Shown here piece by piece: positions 54,833-62,917 of a stretch of 64,000 bases of DNA. The stretch is taken from contig JAUSMA010000014.1 of assembly GCA_030645475.1 (NCBI GenBank), forward strand, positions 124,001 to 188,000, written 5' to 3'. A program made the translations under genes and the position numbers. The first letter of the stretch is position 1. Every line of letters begins with the position of its first letter. The DNA comes from Nitrospirota bacterium (GTDB lineage: Bacteria; Nitrospirota; Nitrospiria; Nitrospirales; Nitrospiraceae). The notes beneath the pieces are model-generated. The model saw only the letters and a program-made list of their open reading frames with translations. It was not told the DNA's origin and did no database searches.

Positions 54833-56014
54833 TTATTTCGCAATGGTGATACTCGGCACGCCGACGCGCGGCACCTCGCTGACGGTCATTTGGAACAGGA
54901 GGTATAACAATTGGAAAGCCTCGCGATTCCAGCGCGCCAATGGCCCCGTCGTGTTCACCGCGTAATATTTTCCGTGGGACTGAATCGACAGGTCGGCATC
55001 CGAGGGAGCGCCATCCGTCAACAAAAGTTCCATGGTATGGACGGGATTTTCGTGAACCTCGGGGGTCCGAGAATCTTTCTCGACGGGATATTCTGGGTCT
55101 TCTCCCAGCGATCGGCCGAGAAAGTTGAGAATGGTATTGAAGCTTCTCAGCCGGAAATCTCCCTTGATGGGATATTCCCCGCCCACGTGCCCCGGACGGA
55201 TGTCGAAAGAGACATCGTTGAGGTGCCCTTCTTCCGTTTCGTCGATCAACCGGGCCCGTTCCTCCGGTGAGAGCGTGTCGGGGTCATAGTTGGTGATAAG
55301 AATGCGTCCCGTGATTTGTTTTCGAATGGTGTAGGTATTGTCTTTCTGGCTGTAGGTCACGAGATATTCTTTTTGTAACGATTGGAAGCCTTCGGCTGTG
55401 ACGGAGTTGGCGGGAATCGTCCAGGTCCGATTGTAGACGAGCGGTTCGGCATAGAGCTGGTTCTGGTCTTGAATGGCCGAAAGATGCGTCACCACGCGAC
55501 GGAACATCTCGTAGCCAGGCCGATCGGCCGGCGTATTGCGATAGGCGACTTCCTGGCCATTCTCTGCAATCCGCAATTCCTGCGCCATCAGCCTGAGCAA
55601 CAGATCGATGTCGAATCGCTGCCGGAGCAAGAGCGTGAACTTGGTTTCCTGAAAGGGGGTCAAAAGCCGCTTGGTGAATTCTTCCCCTTCGATCGGCACG
55701 ATACTGATCGTGGGGTTTTCCGCCACGCTGCCGCCGAAGATCGGCATGAGCGCTTTGCTGGACTCTCCCGTCAGGGCCGGAGTGGCGCCGGCGCTGACAC
55801 GAAAGTCGAACGTCGCGGCGATGTTCGAGACGCCGGTGAAGTGAATCGGTTGATGCTGATGGGCGCGAGCGATGTTGATGAGCAACTGCTTTGAGATGGC
55901 ATCTGTGACCGCCTGATCATAGGCCGTCACAGCTCGATTCAGCGTAATGGGGGAGAGGCAGCCTGACAGCAGCAGACCGCAGAGCAACGTGAATGCCTGA
56001 ATTCCTATTTTCAT
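54833..56014 (-). CDS. Lipoprotein of unknown function
   Basis: 393 residues from ATG 56014 (MKIGIQAFTLLCGLLLSGC), with the lipobox Cys at 19. No membrane segments follow. Recognisable stretches include LLINIARAHQHQPIHFTGVSNI near the start and TFDFRVSAGAT, which recur in uncharacterised lipoproteins of Gram-negative bacteria. Gene direction is opposite to the sortase operon, with about 90 nt between stop codons. Confidence 0.8.
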   Translation of the reverse strand: MKIGIQAFTLLCGLLLSGCLSPITLNRAVTAYDQAVTDAISKQLLINIARAHQHQPIHFTGVSNIAATFDFRVSAGATPALTGESSKALMPIFGGSVAENPTISIVPIEGEEFTKRLLTPFQETKFTLLLRQRFDIDLLLRLMAQELRIAENGQEVAYRNTPADRPGYEMFRRVVTHLSAIQDQNQLYAEPLVYNRTWTIPANSVTAEGFQSLQKEYLVTYSQKDNTYTIRKQITGRILITNYDPDTLSPEERARLIDETEEGHLNDVSFDIRPGHVGGEYPIKGDFRLRSFNTILNFLGRSLGEDPEYPVEKDSRTPEVHENPVHTMELLLTDGAPSDADLSIQSHGKYYAVNTTGPLARWNREAFQLLYLLFQMTVSEVPRVGVPSITIAK

Positions 56015-56111
56015 AGGGAGAGATATCGGCTCACAAGAGGTGACGCATCGACGGACCACGTACCAATCAGCCGAGTTGTGATCGATCGCCATGACATACG
56101 AACGCGAGGTG

Positions 56112-56187
56112 TGGAGCCGGCGATCCGGATTGAACGGACGACCTGCTGTTTACGAAACAGCTGCTCTACCAACTGAGCTACGCCGGC
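56112..56187 (-). tRNA. tRNA-Thr (CGT)
   Basis: 76 nt with an encoded CCA and discriminator T. The acceptor is GCCGGCG/CGCCGGC, and the anticodon arm GCTGT-TTCGTAA-ACAGC gives CGT. Confidence 0.94.
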
Positions 56188-56289
56188 CCTCGCGAGAGAA
56201 GCCACAACTTACACGGGTTTTTTCTCAGCCTCAAGAGGTTTTTCGTTCAACGACAGACGATAGGCGAGAAATTCGACCTTTCATGGCCG

Positions 56290-58260
56290 TTATTTGAACC
56301 GAGCCAGAGGCTGCAGCCTGACCATGGCCCCCTGGCCAGGCCCTGGAAGACAGAGGGGCTCCTGCTCCTTGCCGTACTGCTCTTGAGATATCTTGAGGAC
56401 CTGCCCCTTGGTATAGGCGCAGAGTTCGCCTGCCAGGATCGTCCCGTCCTTATCGAGATCTGCGGCCCCGCCCAGGCCCTTGAGCCATTGATAGGCAAAC
56501 AGCCCATGTTGGCCCGGGTCATAACTATGGGATTCTTGAAGTCCCCGGTTGCCGATCATCCACATGATCTTGTCTTTGACCACCCCCTCCTGGCCCCACA
56601 GGGGAACGGCCATGGCTGCCGACTCCGTGCCGGACGCCGACTCAAGCGAGAGGTCGAGCATCACCAGGGCCCGCTGAATCGGCAACTTCTCCAAGGATTC
56701 CTGCAGCCGGCGCAGCGAATAGAGGCGTGTCCCGGTTGTGGCCATACTGTCGAACAACAGCATCGACACAGCGCCGGTAATCGGATCGACCACTCCCCGG
56801 CCCGTGACCGAAATATAGACCACGGTGGTGGGATCGACCAGTTTAGGCAGCCATTCCTCCAGGGCTTCGGCCAGGTCGCTCTTGAGGGCATGACTATCGA
56901 GCAGCGTACGCACGCGCGCGTGAGGAATCCCTCCGATCGATCTCAGGTAGGTGGCGGCCTGCTCCGCATCCCGCGTCGCATACTTGACCCGGGCGATGCT
57001 GCTCTCACGGAACTGCCCCACGCCGACAACGAGACCGACAGCCTTCGGTTGTTTGAGCAAACCTGTCCGTTTCGGCAGCTGATCGACATCGACCGGCAGA
57101 GACTGAGCCCCCGGCGCAGAGGCAGGCTTCATCGCCACGAGAAACTTTTTGGCAGAGGGCAGCTGGACCGAGGGAGCTCCGGCCCGCAACATCAGCGTGA
57201 GCTCCGCCTGCACGGCGGCTGTGACCTCGCCGACTTTGCCGTCCAACGTCAGGCGTTTGACTTCGCCTGGCTGCAGATCGCCGACGGAGATCAGACCGGG
57301 AATCTGCTCGACTAAGGGTGGCGTCGCGGTCACCGACAGCTCCATGGCCCGTGCCATCCCCGGCCCTTCGTTTTTCACTTCGATTTCGATCGCGATGGCT
57401 TCACCGGCATGCAGCACCTGATTGCGATTTTCATCGCGAACAATCGCACGAAATATGATCGTAGCCGGCTCATCCGTTTGAACCGGCGCCGGCACCGCTG
57501 CCGCCGACTGCGGCGCGACGGGCTGCTTCACCGTAGCAGGTACTCCCCCGGTTGCAATCGGAGAGGGAGGCGGGACGGTCGCCACCGTCACCTTCGCGCC
57601 ACCAGCCTTGCGGGCTTCAGCGGCATCGACAATCTTCGTCGATGTCCCGAGTTGCTTGGCCATCCCGTCTGTAACGAGGCTCAAGGCCTCCTGGGCAATC
57701 TTCTCGAGCCCCTTCACGTCACAGGAGGAGGCGCTGACTTCCACCTCTCCACGTCCGATGCTTTGAATCTTCTTGCTATAGAGGACCGTCCCGTCTGCAG
57801 ACGTATAGGCAAAATCCAATCCCACAGAGACCATCGCAGGATAACTCTTGTCGGCCTTTCGAACGATCGCCAGATCGACATGGGCCAGACCGATCGATGC
57901 ATCGACATACCCGTCCGCGATCGCGGAGGATACGGTCGAACCCGTCAGCACTTTTTCAAAGACGCGGCCTGTTTTTCGTGTGAGCTGTTCTTGCAAAGGA
58001 CCGCCCAGCGGCAAGGATTGCTGCTGGCCACAAGCATCCTGATAGGTGAGCTGCGACGCAGCGATACTGGGATCAGAACGAAGCTGGACGGTCAAGGGGA
58101 GATAATAGCCGATCGTCTCGCCGTTTCGGCTGGAGAAGAGCCCGCAGCTCGTCAACGCCCCAACACAAAGTCCTGCGACAACCCATGAGGCTGTGCGAAA
58201 CAGAAAGGAGGAATGCGCGGAATCAATGACTTGCACCATCATTCTTATACAGAAAAGCAT
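56290..58260 (-). CDS. Lipoprotein with inactive caspase-like (C14) domain
   Basis: 656 residues. Lipoprotein signal with lipobox LTSCG (Cys about 39). An envelope domain (about 45-210) is followed by a Pro/Ala linker, a CARDB-like Ig domain (about 265-370), and a C14 domain from about 400. The caspase fold is clear from VGLVVGVGQF, VKYATRDAEQAATYL, HGLFAYQWLKGLGGAADLDKDG and GELCAY. The catalytic positions are lost: SGHG is replaced by VTGRG (His to Arg), and the DAC(H/F)SG motif by DLSLESASG (no Cys). The start may instead be ATG 58242 or 58239. Confidence 0.85.
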   Translation of the reverse strand: MLFCIRMMVQVIDSAHSSFLFRTASWVVAGLCVGALTSCGLFSSRNGETIGYYLPLTVQLRSDPSIAASQLTYQDACGQQQSLPLGGPLQEQLTRKTGRVFEKVLTGSTVSSAIADGYVDASIGLAHVDLAIVRKADKSYPAMVSVGLDFAYTSADGTVLYSKKIQSIGRGEVEVSASSCDVKGLEKIAQEALSLVTDGMAKQLGTSTKIVDAAEARKAGGAKVTVATVPPPSPIATGGVPATVKQPVAPQSAAAVPAPVQTDEPATIIFRAIVRDENRNQVLHAGEAIAIEIEVKNEGPGMARAMELSVTATPPLVEQIPGLISVGDLQPGEVKRLTLDGKVGEVTAAVQAELTLMLRAGAPSVQLPSAKKFLVAMKPASAPGAQSLPVDVDQLPKRTGLLKQPKAVGLVVGVGQFRESSIARVKYATRDAEQAATYLRSIGGIPHARVRTLLDSHALKSDLAEALEEWLPKLVDPTTVVYISVTGRGVVDPITGAVSMLLFDSMATTGTRLYSLRRLQESLEKLPIQRALVMLDLSLESASGTESAAMAVPLWGQEGVVKDKIMWMIGNRGLQESHSYDPGQHGLFAYQWLKGLGGAADLDKDGTILAGELCAYTKGQVLKISQEQYGKEQEPLCLPGPGQGAMVRLQPLARFK

Positions 58261-58343
58261 CCAATCAGCACAACCAGCTACTGGCTCGCCGAAGCCTGCC
58301 CGTAACCTGGCGAGAGTCTTTCAATCTCATCGCCTCTCATCAA

Positions 58344-58437
58344 GGGAGTGGCCAAGGTTGCCCTTGACTGCGCGCATCGAACGAGCACAGTTTCATCGTG
58401 CGCGTTCTGCGAGCAAGAAGGGCACCTGGCCACTCCC
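58344..58437. repeat. Hairpin repeat family 1, full copy
   Basis: The outer stem GGGAGTGGCCAAGGTTGCCCTT pairs with AAGGGCACCTGGCCACTCCC. The apex is GAGCACAGTTTCATCGTGC. It lies between two divergent genes, unlike the copies that follow stop codons. Confidence 0.92.
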
Positions 58438-58484
58438 TCCCCCCCTCGTTGACAGCCCCACCCCCCTCGGCTAAGTTCTCCCGC

Positions 58485-59387
58485 ATGACCGAATCTTCTT
58501 CATCGGCACCGGAATCGTCCCTGTTAACGCCACGGCTCTCCTGGTCGGCCATCACCAGACTCGTTCGCCTCCAGAACCAAACCGGGACCTGGCTGCTCAT
58601 GTTCCCCACGCTCTGGTCGCTAGTCTTGGCGGCTCGCGGTCTGCCTCCGCTCCGGTTATTCGCGATTTTTGTGGCCGGCTCCTTCGTGATGCGCAGTGCC
58701 GGAGTGGTGCTGAACGATCTGGCCGATCGGTCTTTCGACCGGCACGTAGCGCGCACGTTGATACGGCCCCTCGCGTCCGGTGAACTGAGCGTCGCCCATG
58801 CCCTGCTGGTCCTCGCCCTCTTTCTCTCCTTAGCCGGCATACTCGTGTTACTGCTCGACCCCTTCACGATCCTCTTAAGCCCCATTGCCGTCCTGTTAGC
58901 CGCCCTCTACCCCTTTGCGAAACGTGTCATTCACGTGCCGCAAGCCATGCTGGGGATCGCCTTCGGCTGGGGCACAGTCATGGCCTGGGCCGCCTCGCGA
59001 GGAACGATTGAAGGGCCTGCCTGGTGCCTCTTCGCGGCGACGGTCTGCTGGGCAATCGGGTACGATACGATCTACGCCTTGCAAGATGTCGTGGACGATC
59101 GCCGAATCGGCGTGAAATCCTCGGCGTTGTTGTTCGGTTCGTCCACGTGGATCGCCGTCGGCACGGCCTTCGGCGCGATGCTGCTGCTATTGGGACTCGC
59201 AGGCTGGCTGGCCCACATCGGCTGGGTCTACTATGCCCTGCTCATGGCCATGGGAATGTGGTGTGGGAGGCAAGCCCTGCAGCTCAGAGGGGCCATACCG
59301 GCCCCTATCGCCTTCCGCATGTTTCAACAACATGTGTGGGTAGGAGCCGCTATTGGGGCTGCAATGGTCGCGGGATTTCTGCTCTAA
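58485..59387 (+). CDS. ubiA: UbiA-family prenyltransferase (4-hydroxybenzoate type)
   Basis: 300 residues from ATG 58485 (MTESSSSAPESS); the longer frame passes through the hairpin repeat. Nine predicted TM helices, with the two Asp-rich prenyl-diphosphate sites NDLADRSFDRHVART (about 82) and DVVDDRRIGVKS (about 206). It transfers a prenyl chain to an aromatic acid in quinone synthesis. The second copy of hairpin family 2 begins 2 nt after its stop codon. Confidence 0.92.
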   Translation: MTESSSSAPESSLLTPRLSWSAITRLVRLQNQTGTWLLMFPTLWSLVLAARGLPPLRLFAIFVAGSFVMRSAGVVLNDLADRSFDRHVARTLIRPLASGELSVAHALLVLALFLSLAGILVLLLDPFTILLSPIAVLLAALYPFAKRVIHVPQAMLGIAFGWGTVMAWAASRGTIEGPAWCLFAATVCWAIGYDTIYALQDVVDDRRIGVKSSALLFGSSTWIAVGTAFGAMLLLLGLAGWLAHIGWVYYALLMAMGMWCGRQALQLRGAIPAPIAFRMFQQHVWVGAAIGAAMVAGFLL

Positions 59388-59388
59388 C

Positions 59389-59510
59389 AAGAATGCTGAA
59401 AAAGTCCGCTAGCGTCGTTCTCGCTTCGCTCAGCCCCTCAACGTACCCTACGGGTACGCCTCAGGACTTCACTCGCTGCGGCCTTTCTAGACAGCCTTTT
59501 TGAGCATCTT
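59389..59510. repeat. Hairpin repeat family 2, copy 2
   Basis: About 122 bp, around 85% alike to the copy at 44289-44407. Its end bases AAG...CTT differ from GGA...TCC in copy 1 but still pair. It sits between the convergent stop codons of ubiA and a cytochrome gene, where it could work as a two-way terminator. Confidence 0.9.
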
Positions 59511-59524
59511 GTGGTCGACCACGA

Positions 59525-60541
59525 TCAGCCTGCCGGCTTTTCGATCGGAGCATCCGGCTTCGGCGCACGCAAGGTCCCGAGGTACATCGTCACGGCTTTG
59601 GCATCGGCATCGCTCAACCCGAGTGCCGGCATCCTGGTTTCGGCTTTCATGGCCTGCGGGTTCTTGACCCACCGATAGATCCAGGTCCCATTCAATCTGA
59701 ATCCTGCTCGGTCGAGTGCCGGCCCCACTTTGCCACCCTCTTCACCGAGACTATGGCAACCGTTGCAGCCATACTTATTCGAATAGAGCCGCTTGCCCAA
59801 TTCGACCAATTCGGCAACCTGCTCGGGCTTCGTCGTGAGATCCGGGCGGGCGATATTCAGGCCTTTGCCTGGTCTCGTGGAGAAGTTATTCAGCGCAGCC
59901 TGGGCCGCGTCGAGTTCTTTTTTGGCCTGCACCATGGCAGCCAATTCCTTGGCATAGGAGGATTCGTCGGCATCGACGTCTTTCTTCAATTCTGCGCTCT
60001 TCTTCTCCGCTTCGTCGCTCGCCTTCTTCTCCGCGGCGTCATAGGCCTGCTTGGCCTGATCGGACTTGCCTTGGGCCGTTTGGAGCAGCGCAGCTAACTC
60101 GTTCTTCCGTTCCTCGACTTTAAACTCCAGCTTCATGCCGTGGAGGCCTCGGACATAACCCACGATGGCCCAGATTTCATCCTCGGAGAGGGTGTACTTG
60201 AAGGTCGGCATGGTCGGCACGGCGAAATCGTCGTCGCCGATCTTGTCGCCACCGGGACTCGTATCTTTCATGTCGCGTGAGACAGTATTGAAAATGTCTT
60301 CGTCCTTGAAGGTTCCCATCTCCGACTTGTTCGACAAATCTTTCGGCTTCGGATCCGGCATCGAGGACCAATTGAAGCCCTCGTTCTGGCGGCCGTTCTC
60401 GCCGTGACAATGCATGCAGTAGTGACTGTAGAGTTCCTTGCCCTTCTGCTGCTGCTCGTTGGCACAGCCCCCGATCACCATGGCCCAGACGCCAACCAGT
60501 CCCCCCACCATTCCTAATACTTGTAGGCGAGCCGCCTTCAT
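59525..60541 (-). CDS. Di-haem cytochrome c lipoprotein with internal coiled coil
   Basis: 338 residues from ATG 60541, overlapping the upstream stop codon by 4 nt. Lipobox near VIGGCANE. First haem motif CMHCH (about 42-46), then a Lys/Ala/Glu-rich coiled coil of about 75 residues, then the second motif CNGCH (about 265), with Met ligands likely in RMPAL and MPTF. It is the last gene of the respiratory cluster and probably passes electrons toward or from the bd-like oxidase. Confidence 0.88.
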   Translation of the reverse strand: MKAARLQVLGMVGGLVGVWAMVIGGCANEQQQKGKELYSHYCMHCHGENGRQNEGFNWSSMPDPKPKDLSNKSEMGTFKDEDIFNTVSRDMKDTSPGGDKIGDDDFAVPTMPTFKYTLSEDEIWAIVGYVRGLHGMKLEFKVEERKNELAALLQTAQGKSDQAKQAYDAAEKKASDEAEKKSAELKKDVDADESSYAKELAAMVQAKKELDAAQAALNNFSTRPGKGLNIARPDLTTKPEQVAELVELGKRLYSNKYGCNGCHSLGEEGGKVGPALDRAGFRLNGTWIYRWVKNPQAMKAETRMPALGLSDADAKAVTMYLGTLRAPKPDAPIEKPAG

Positions 60542-61404
60542 GCTGATTGCCCTTTCTTTAGCTTGCGGATCAGTACGAACTGAAATCCGAGAGCCAAGCC
60601 CACGGCGAGGAGCGCATAGTAATAACCGGAATAATCCGGCGGTGCCTCTGCGCGGAAATACCACCAGGAGGAGACCGCCTTTTGTGAGCCCTTCTCCTTC
60701 AGTTCGCCGCTCGCGTCCTTCTTACCGTCCCAGACGGCAAAGGAGATATTGATGAATCCGCCTGTGGCGATCTGCGTATCTTCATCCGGATGTTCCGTGG
60801 CGAGGGGCCTCGTAAAGACCACCTTCCAGGTTCCGTTCGCGTAGGCGCCTTTGGCCTTCACGTCCTGATGCGTCTGAACTTTCAGCGTGCCAAAACCCTT
60901 GGCATTCATGTCCAGCGCTTTGCCGTCTTTGTTCTTCCAGAACCAGATATTGACCGGGCCGCCTTCCACCTGCGCCATCGGCTGGCCATGCGCAAAGTGA
61001 GCTTTCTTGTCGCCCACCATAAACTCAATCGCCGCGGCATCGTCCGGATCTTCCGTTGGGTCCGTATACTCTAAGAGAATGGCGACGTTCGTTCCGTCAT
61101 GTAAGGCACGCACGTTCAGGTCTCTGACCGTCGCTTCCAAAATACGGTTCGGCCAATGGACTTGCGGCGACATCGGGAATCGCGCCAGCGTGGCGCTGCT
61201 CCACACCGCCGCATTCGGGTCATCGACCGGCAGAGCGCCCTTCACCATCGGGGCGCTGACCGAAACACTTTGCAAGGTTGATTCAGCCTGAACGGTGGCC
61301 GCGGACTTTTCCTCGGCAGAGCCAGGCTGCACAGCCAGCAATCCCATGGCAAGCCATGCACCGACCGCAACCGTCGGAACGATGTAGTTCAGTCTCTGTG
61401 TCAT
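60538..61404 (-). CDS. NxrC-like haem-binding gamma subunit (DMSO-reductase superfamily)
   Basis: 288 residues from ATG 61404, with AGAGAGGA upstream. Signal peptide (about 1-30), a beta-sandwich of the ethylbenzene-dehydrogenase haem-b type (VHWPNRILEATVRDLNVRALHDG, VNIWFWKNKDG), and one C-terminal TM helix (YYYALLAVGLALGFQFVLI). It resembles the gamma subunits of nitrite oxidoreductase-type enzymes, but no alpha or beta subunit gene is nearby. It is placed within an oxidase cluster. Confidence 0.8.
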   Translation of the reverse strand: MTQRLNYIVPTVAVGAWLAMGLLAVQPGSAEEKSAATVQAESTLQSVSVSAPMVKGALPVDDPNAAVWSSATLARFPMSPQVHWPNRILEATVRDLNVRALHDGTNVAILLEYTDPTEDPDDAAAIEFMVGDKKAHFAHGQPMAQVEGGPVNIWFWKNKDGKALDMNAKGFGTLKVQTHQDVKAKGAYANGTWKVVFTRPLATEHPDEDTQIATGGFINISFAVWDGKKDASGELKEKGSQKAVSSWWYFRAEAPPDYSGYYYALLAVGLALGFQFVLIRKLKKGQSA

Positions 61405-61436
61405 AAGTTCCGTCCTCTCTCTACTCACGTCTCAGA

Positions 61437-61530
61437 GGGTGCAGCGGTGGGCCTTCCACTGCGCGCATTCACCGGTCACCTTCTCAACGTGCGCGGTGTG
61501 CGAGCACAGAAGGCAGGCACGCCTACTCCC
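61437..61530. repeat. Hairpin repeat family 1, full copy
   Basis: Core pair CACC/GGTG (a fourth state), boxes ACTGCGCGCATTCACCG and GCGGTGTGCGAGCACAG. It starts 2 nt after the stop codon of the upstream cytochrome gene on the minus strand and ends about 32 nt before the next start codon. Confidence 0.88.
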
Positions 61531-61532
61531 GT

Positions 61533-62252
61533 CTACTCCCAGGTCCTCGGCGCTTGATGCGCGCCATCGTACTCGCCCATGATAATTTTCCAGATCCATT
61601 CGTCAGGAAGCTCGACTTCCCAGCGAGGCATCGCGGACTTCCATGGCATGCCTTCAATCGGGAGACCGACGCCACCCTTCTTGATGCGCCAGAAGAGATA
61701 GCTCTCTTGCAGCATGGCGATGGTCGTCGGATCGGAGAAGTTGGCGGGGGGAGGATTGAATCCTCTGGCTGCCGGCCCCTTCCCATCGAAGTTTCCACCA
61801 TGGCAAGGAGAGCAGAACGCGGCATAGAAGCCCTTCCCCTGCTGGATGGTGTCCGGTGTCTTGGGAACGGGATTCGACAAGCCGGTGTATTCCCCTGGCG
61901 GAGCCGGGTGAATCGTTCGGTTTTCCGATGGCGGCGCATCGCTGGTTGCGGTGCTGCTATAGGTTTGCCAGCCGACCATCAAGGGAAACAGCAGCAGCAC
62001 GCCGTACCGCAATACTTGTAACCCGCCGATATTCTCTCCTGTCAGAAACCGTTGAATCGGATTCCAGAACGCATCCTTCGACTCTCCGCTCAACGTGGCG
62101 AAAATGACAATGCCCGATGTCGTCAACATCAGATACAGAAAGATGAGACTGGCCGGCAGCGGCGCCGAACCAGGGATATTGGGCACCACAAACTTCAAGA
62201 TCGCATAGACGATCCCAATCAATATGACCGGCTTAAGCAACGAGCCCCCCAT
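61533..62252 (-). CDS. Membrane-anchored mono-haem cytochrome c
   Basis: 239 residues with GAGGAGG upstream. Three TM helices (about 7-25, 35-53, 82-100), then a cytochrome c domain with the haem motif CSPCH (about 152) and Met ligand candidates in GMPWKSAMPRW. The multi-TM anchor suggests tight association with the oxidase. It lies 10 nt after the preceding cytochrome gene. Confidence 0.88.
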   Translation of the reverse strand: MGGSLLKPVILIGIVYAILKFVVPNIPGSAPLPASLIFLYLMLTTSGIVIFATLSGESKDAFWNPIQRFLTGENIGGLQVLRYGVLLLFPLMVGWQTYSSTATSDAPPSENRTIHPAPPGEYTGLSNPVPKTPDTIQQGKGFYAAFCSPCHGGNFDGKGPAARGFNPPPANFSDPTTIAMLQESYLFWRIKKGGVGLPIEGMPWKSAMPRWEVELPDEWIWKIIMGEYDGAHQAPRTWE

Positions 62253-62262
62253 ACGTTCCTCC

Positions 62263-62886
62263 TCAGTGCGCTTGCGCCACGGCCACTGGACCGGATTGAG
62301 CGACCTTCACCGGAGCGGCAGGCGCCTGTCCCGGCACTTCGAGTTCAGCCACATTCACGGAAATCGGCTCCCCGCTCATCTGTTGCAGGAATGCGATGAC
62401 CGATAGAATTTCATTTTTGGAAAGCCCGATCGGGTTCTTATTGATGTAGGGCATCCTGGCTGGATATTCCTTCGGCTGGCCGCCATGGCGGTAGTCGAGA
62501 TAGATATAGGCCTGCGGTTGCGTCAAGCTTTCAAACAGAAATTCACGGCTCAACTTGGCCCCGATTCCCTTGAGATCAGGGCATCGGGCGGACTCGCTCG
62601 GGCCGATGGTATGGCAGAGCGCGCATTGGCCCTTGCTGAAGAAAATCTTCTGTCCGATGGTCGCCATATCGGTCGGCGTTTTGACCGTGGCGATGTCGAA
62701 CTTCTCTTCCACCGGGGGCAACGACGCCATCTGCGGCACCGACAAGGCGACGAGCGTAAAGAGACCGAGTACGATCGCGACAAATCCAATGACCCGCACG
62801 AATTGGGCGCGGACCAGGAGGAGGATCAGAGCCCCGCATCCGACTACCGTCAGCCCAATCAACTGCAATTTGACAACTTCGCTCAT
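62263..62886 (-). CDS. Membrane-anchored mono-haem cytochrome c
   Basis: 207 residues. Two TM helices (about 7-25 and 32-50), a haem c domain with CALCH (about 93) and Met candidate in ARMPYINKN, and an Ala/Pro/Val-rich tail. AGAGGAG precedes the ATG. It lies 31 nt after the bd-like oxidase subunit gene. Confidence 0.9.
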   Translation of the reverse strand: MSEVVKLQLIGLTVVGCGALILLLVRAQFVRVIGFVAIVLGLFTLVALSVPQMASLPPVEEKFDIATVKTPTDMATIGQKIFFSKGQCALCHTIGPSESARCPDLKGIGAKLSREFLFESLTQPQAYIYLDYRHGGQPKEYPARMPYINKNPIGLSKNEILSVIAFLQQMSGEPISVNVAELEVPGQAPAAPVKVAQSGPVAVAQAH

Positions 62887-62917
62887 AAGACTCCTCTTGC
62901 GAAATCGATCGCCTTAC

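Noticed and set aside
58398-58484. N-terminal extension of UbiA
   Set aside because: These codons lie partly in the hairpin repeat; ATG 58485 gives the expected length.
48735-61530. Family 1 hairpins as ordinary Rho-independent terminators
   Set aside because: The stems are long, carry conserved bulges, and lack a following T-run on either strand.
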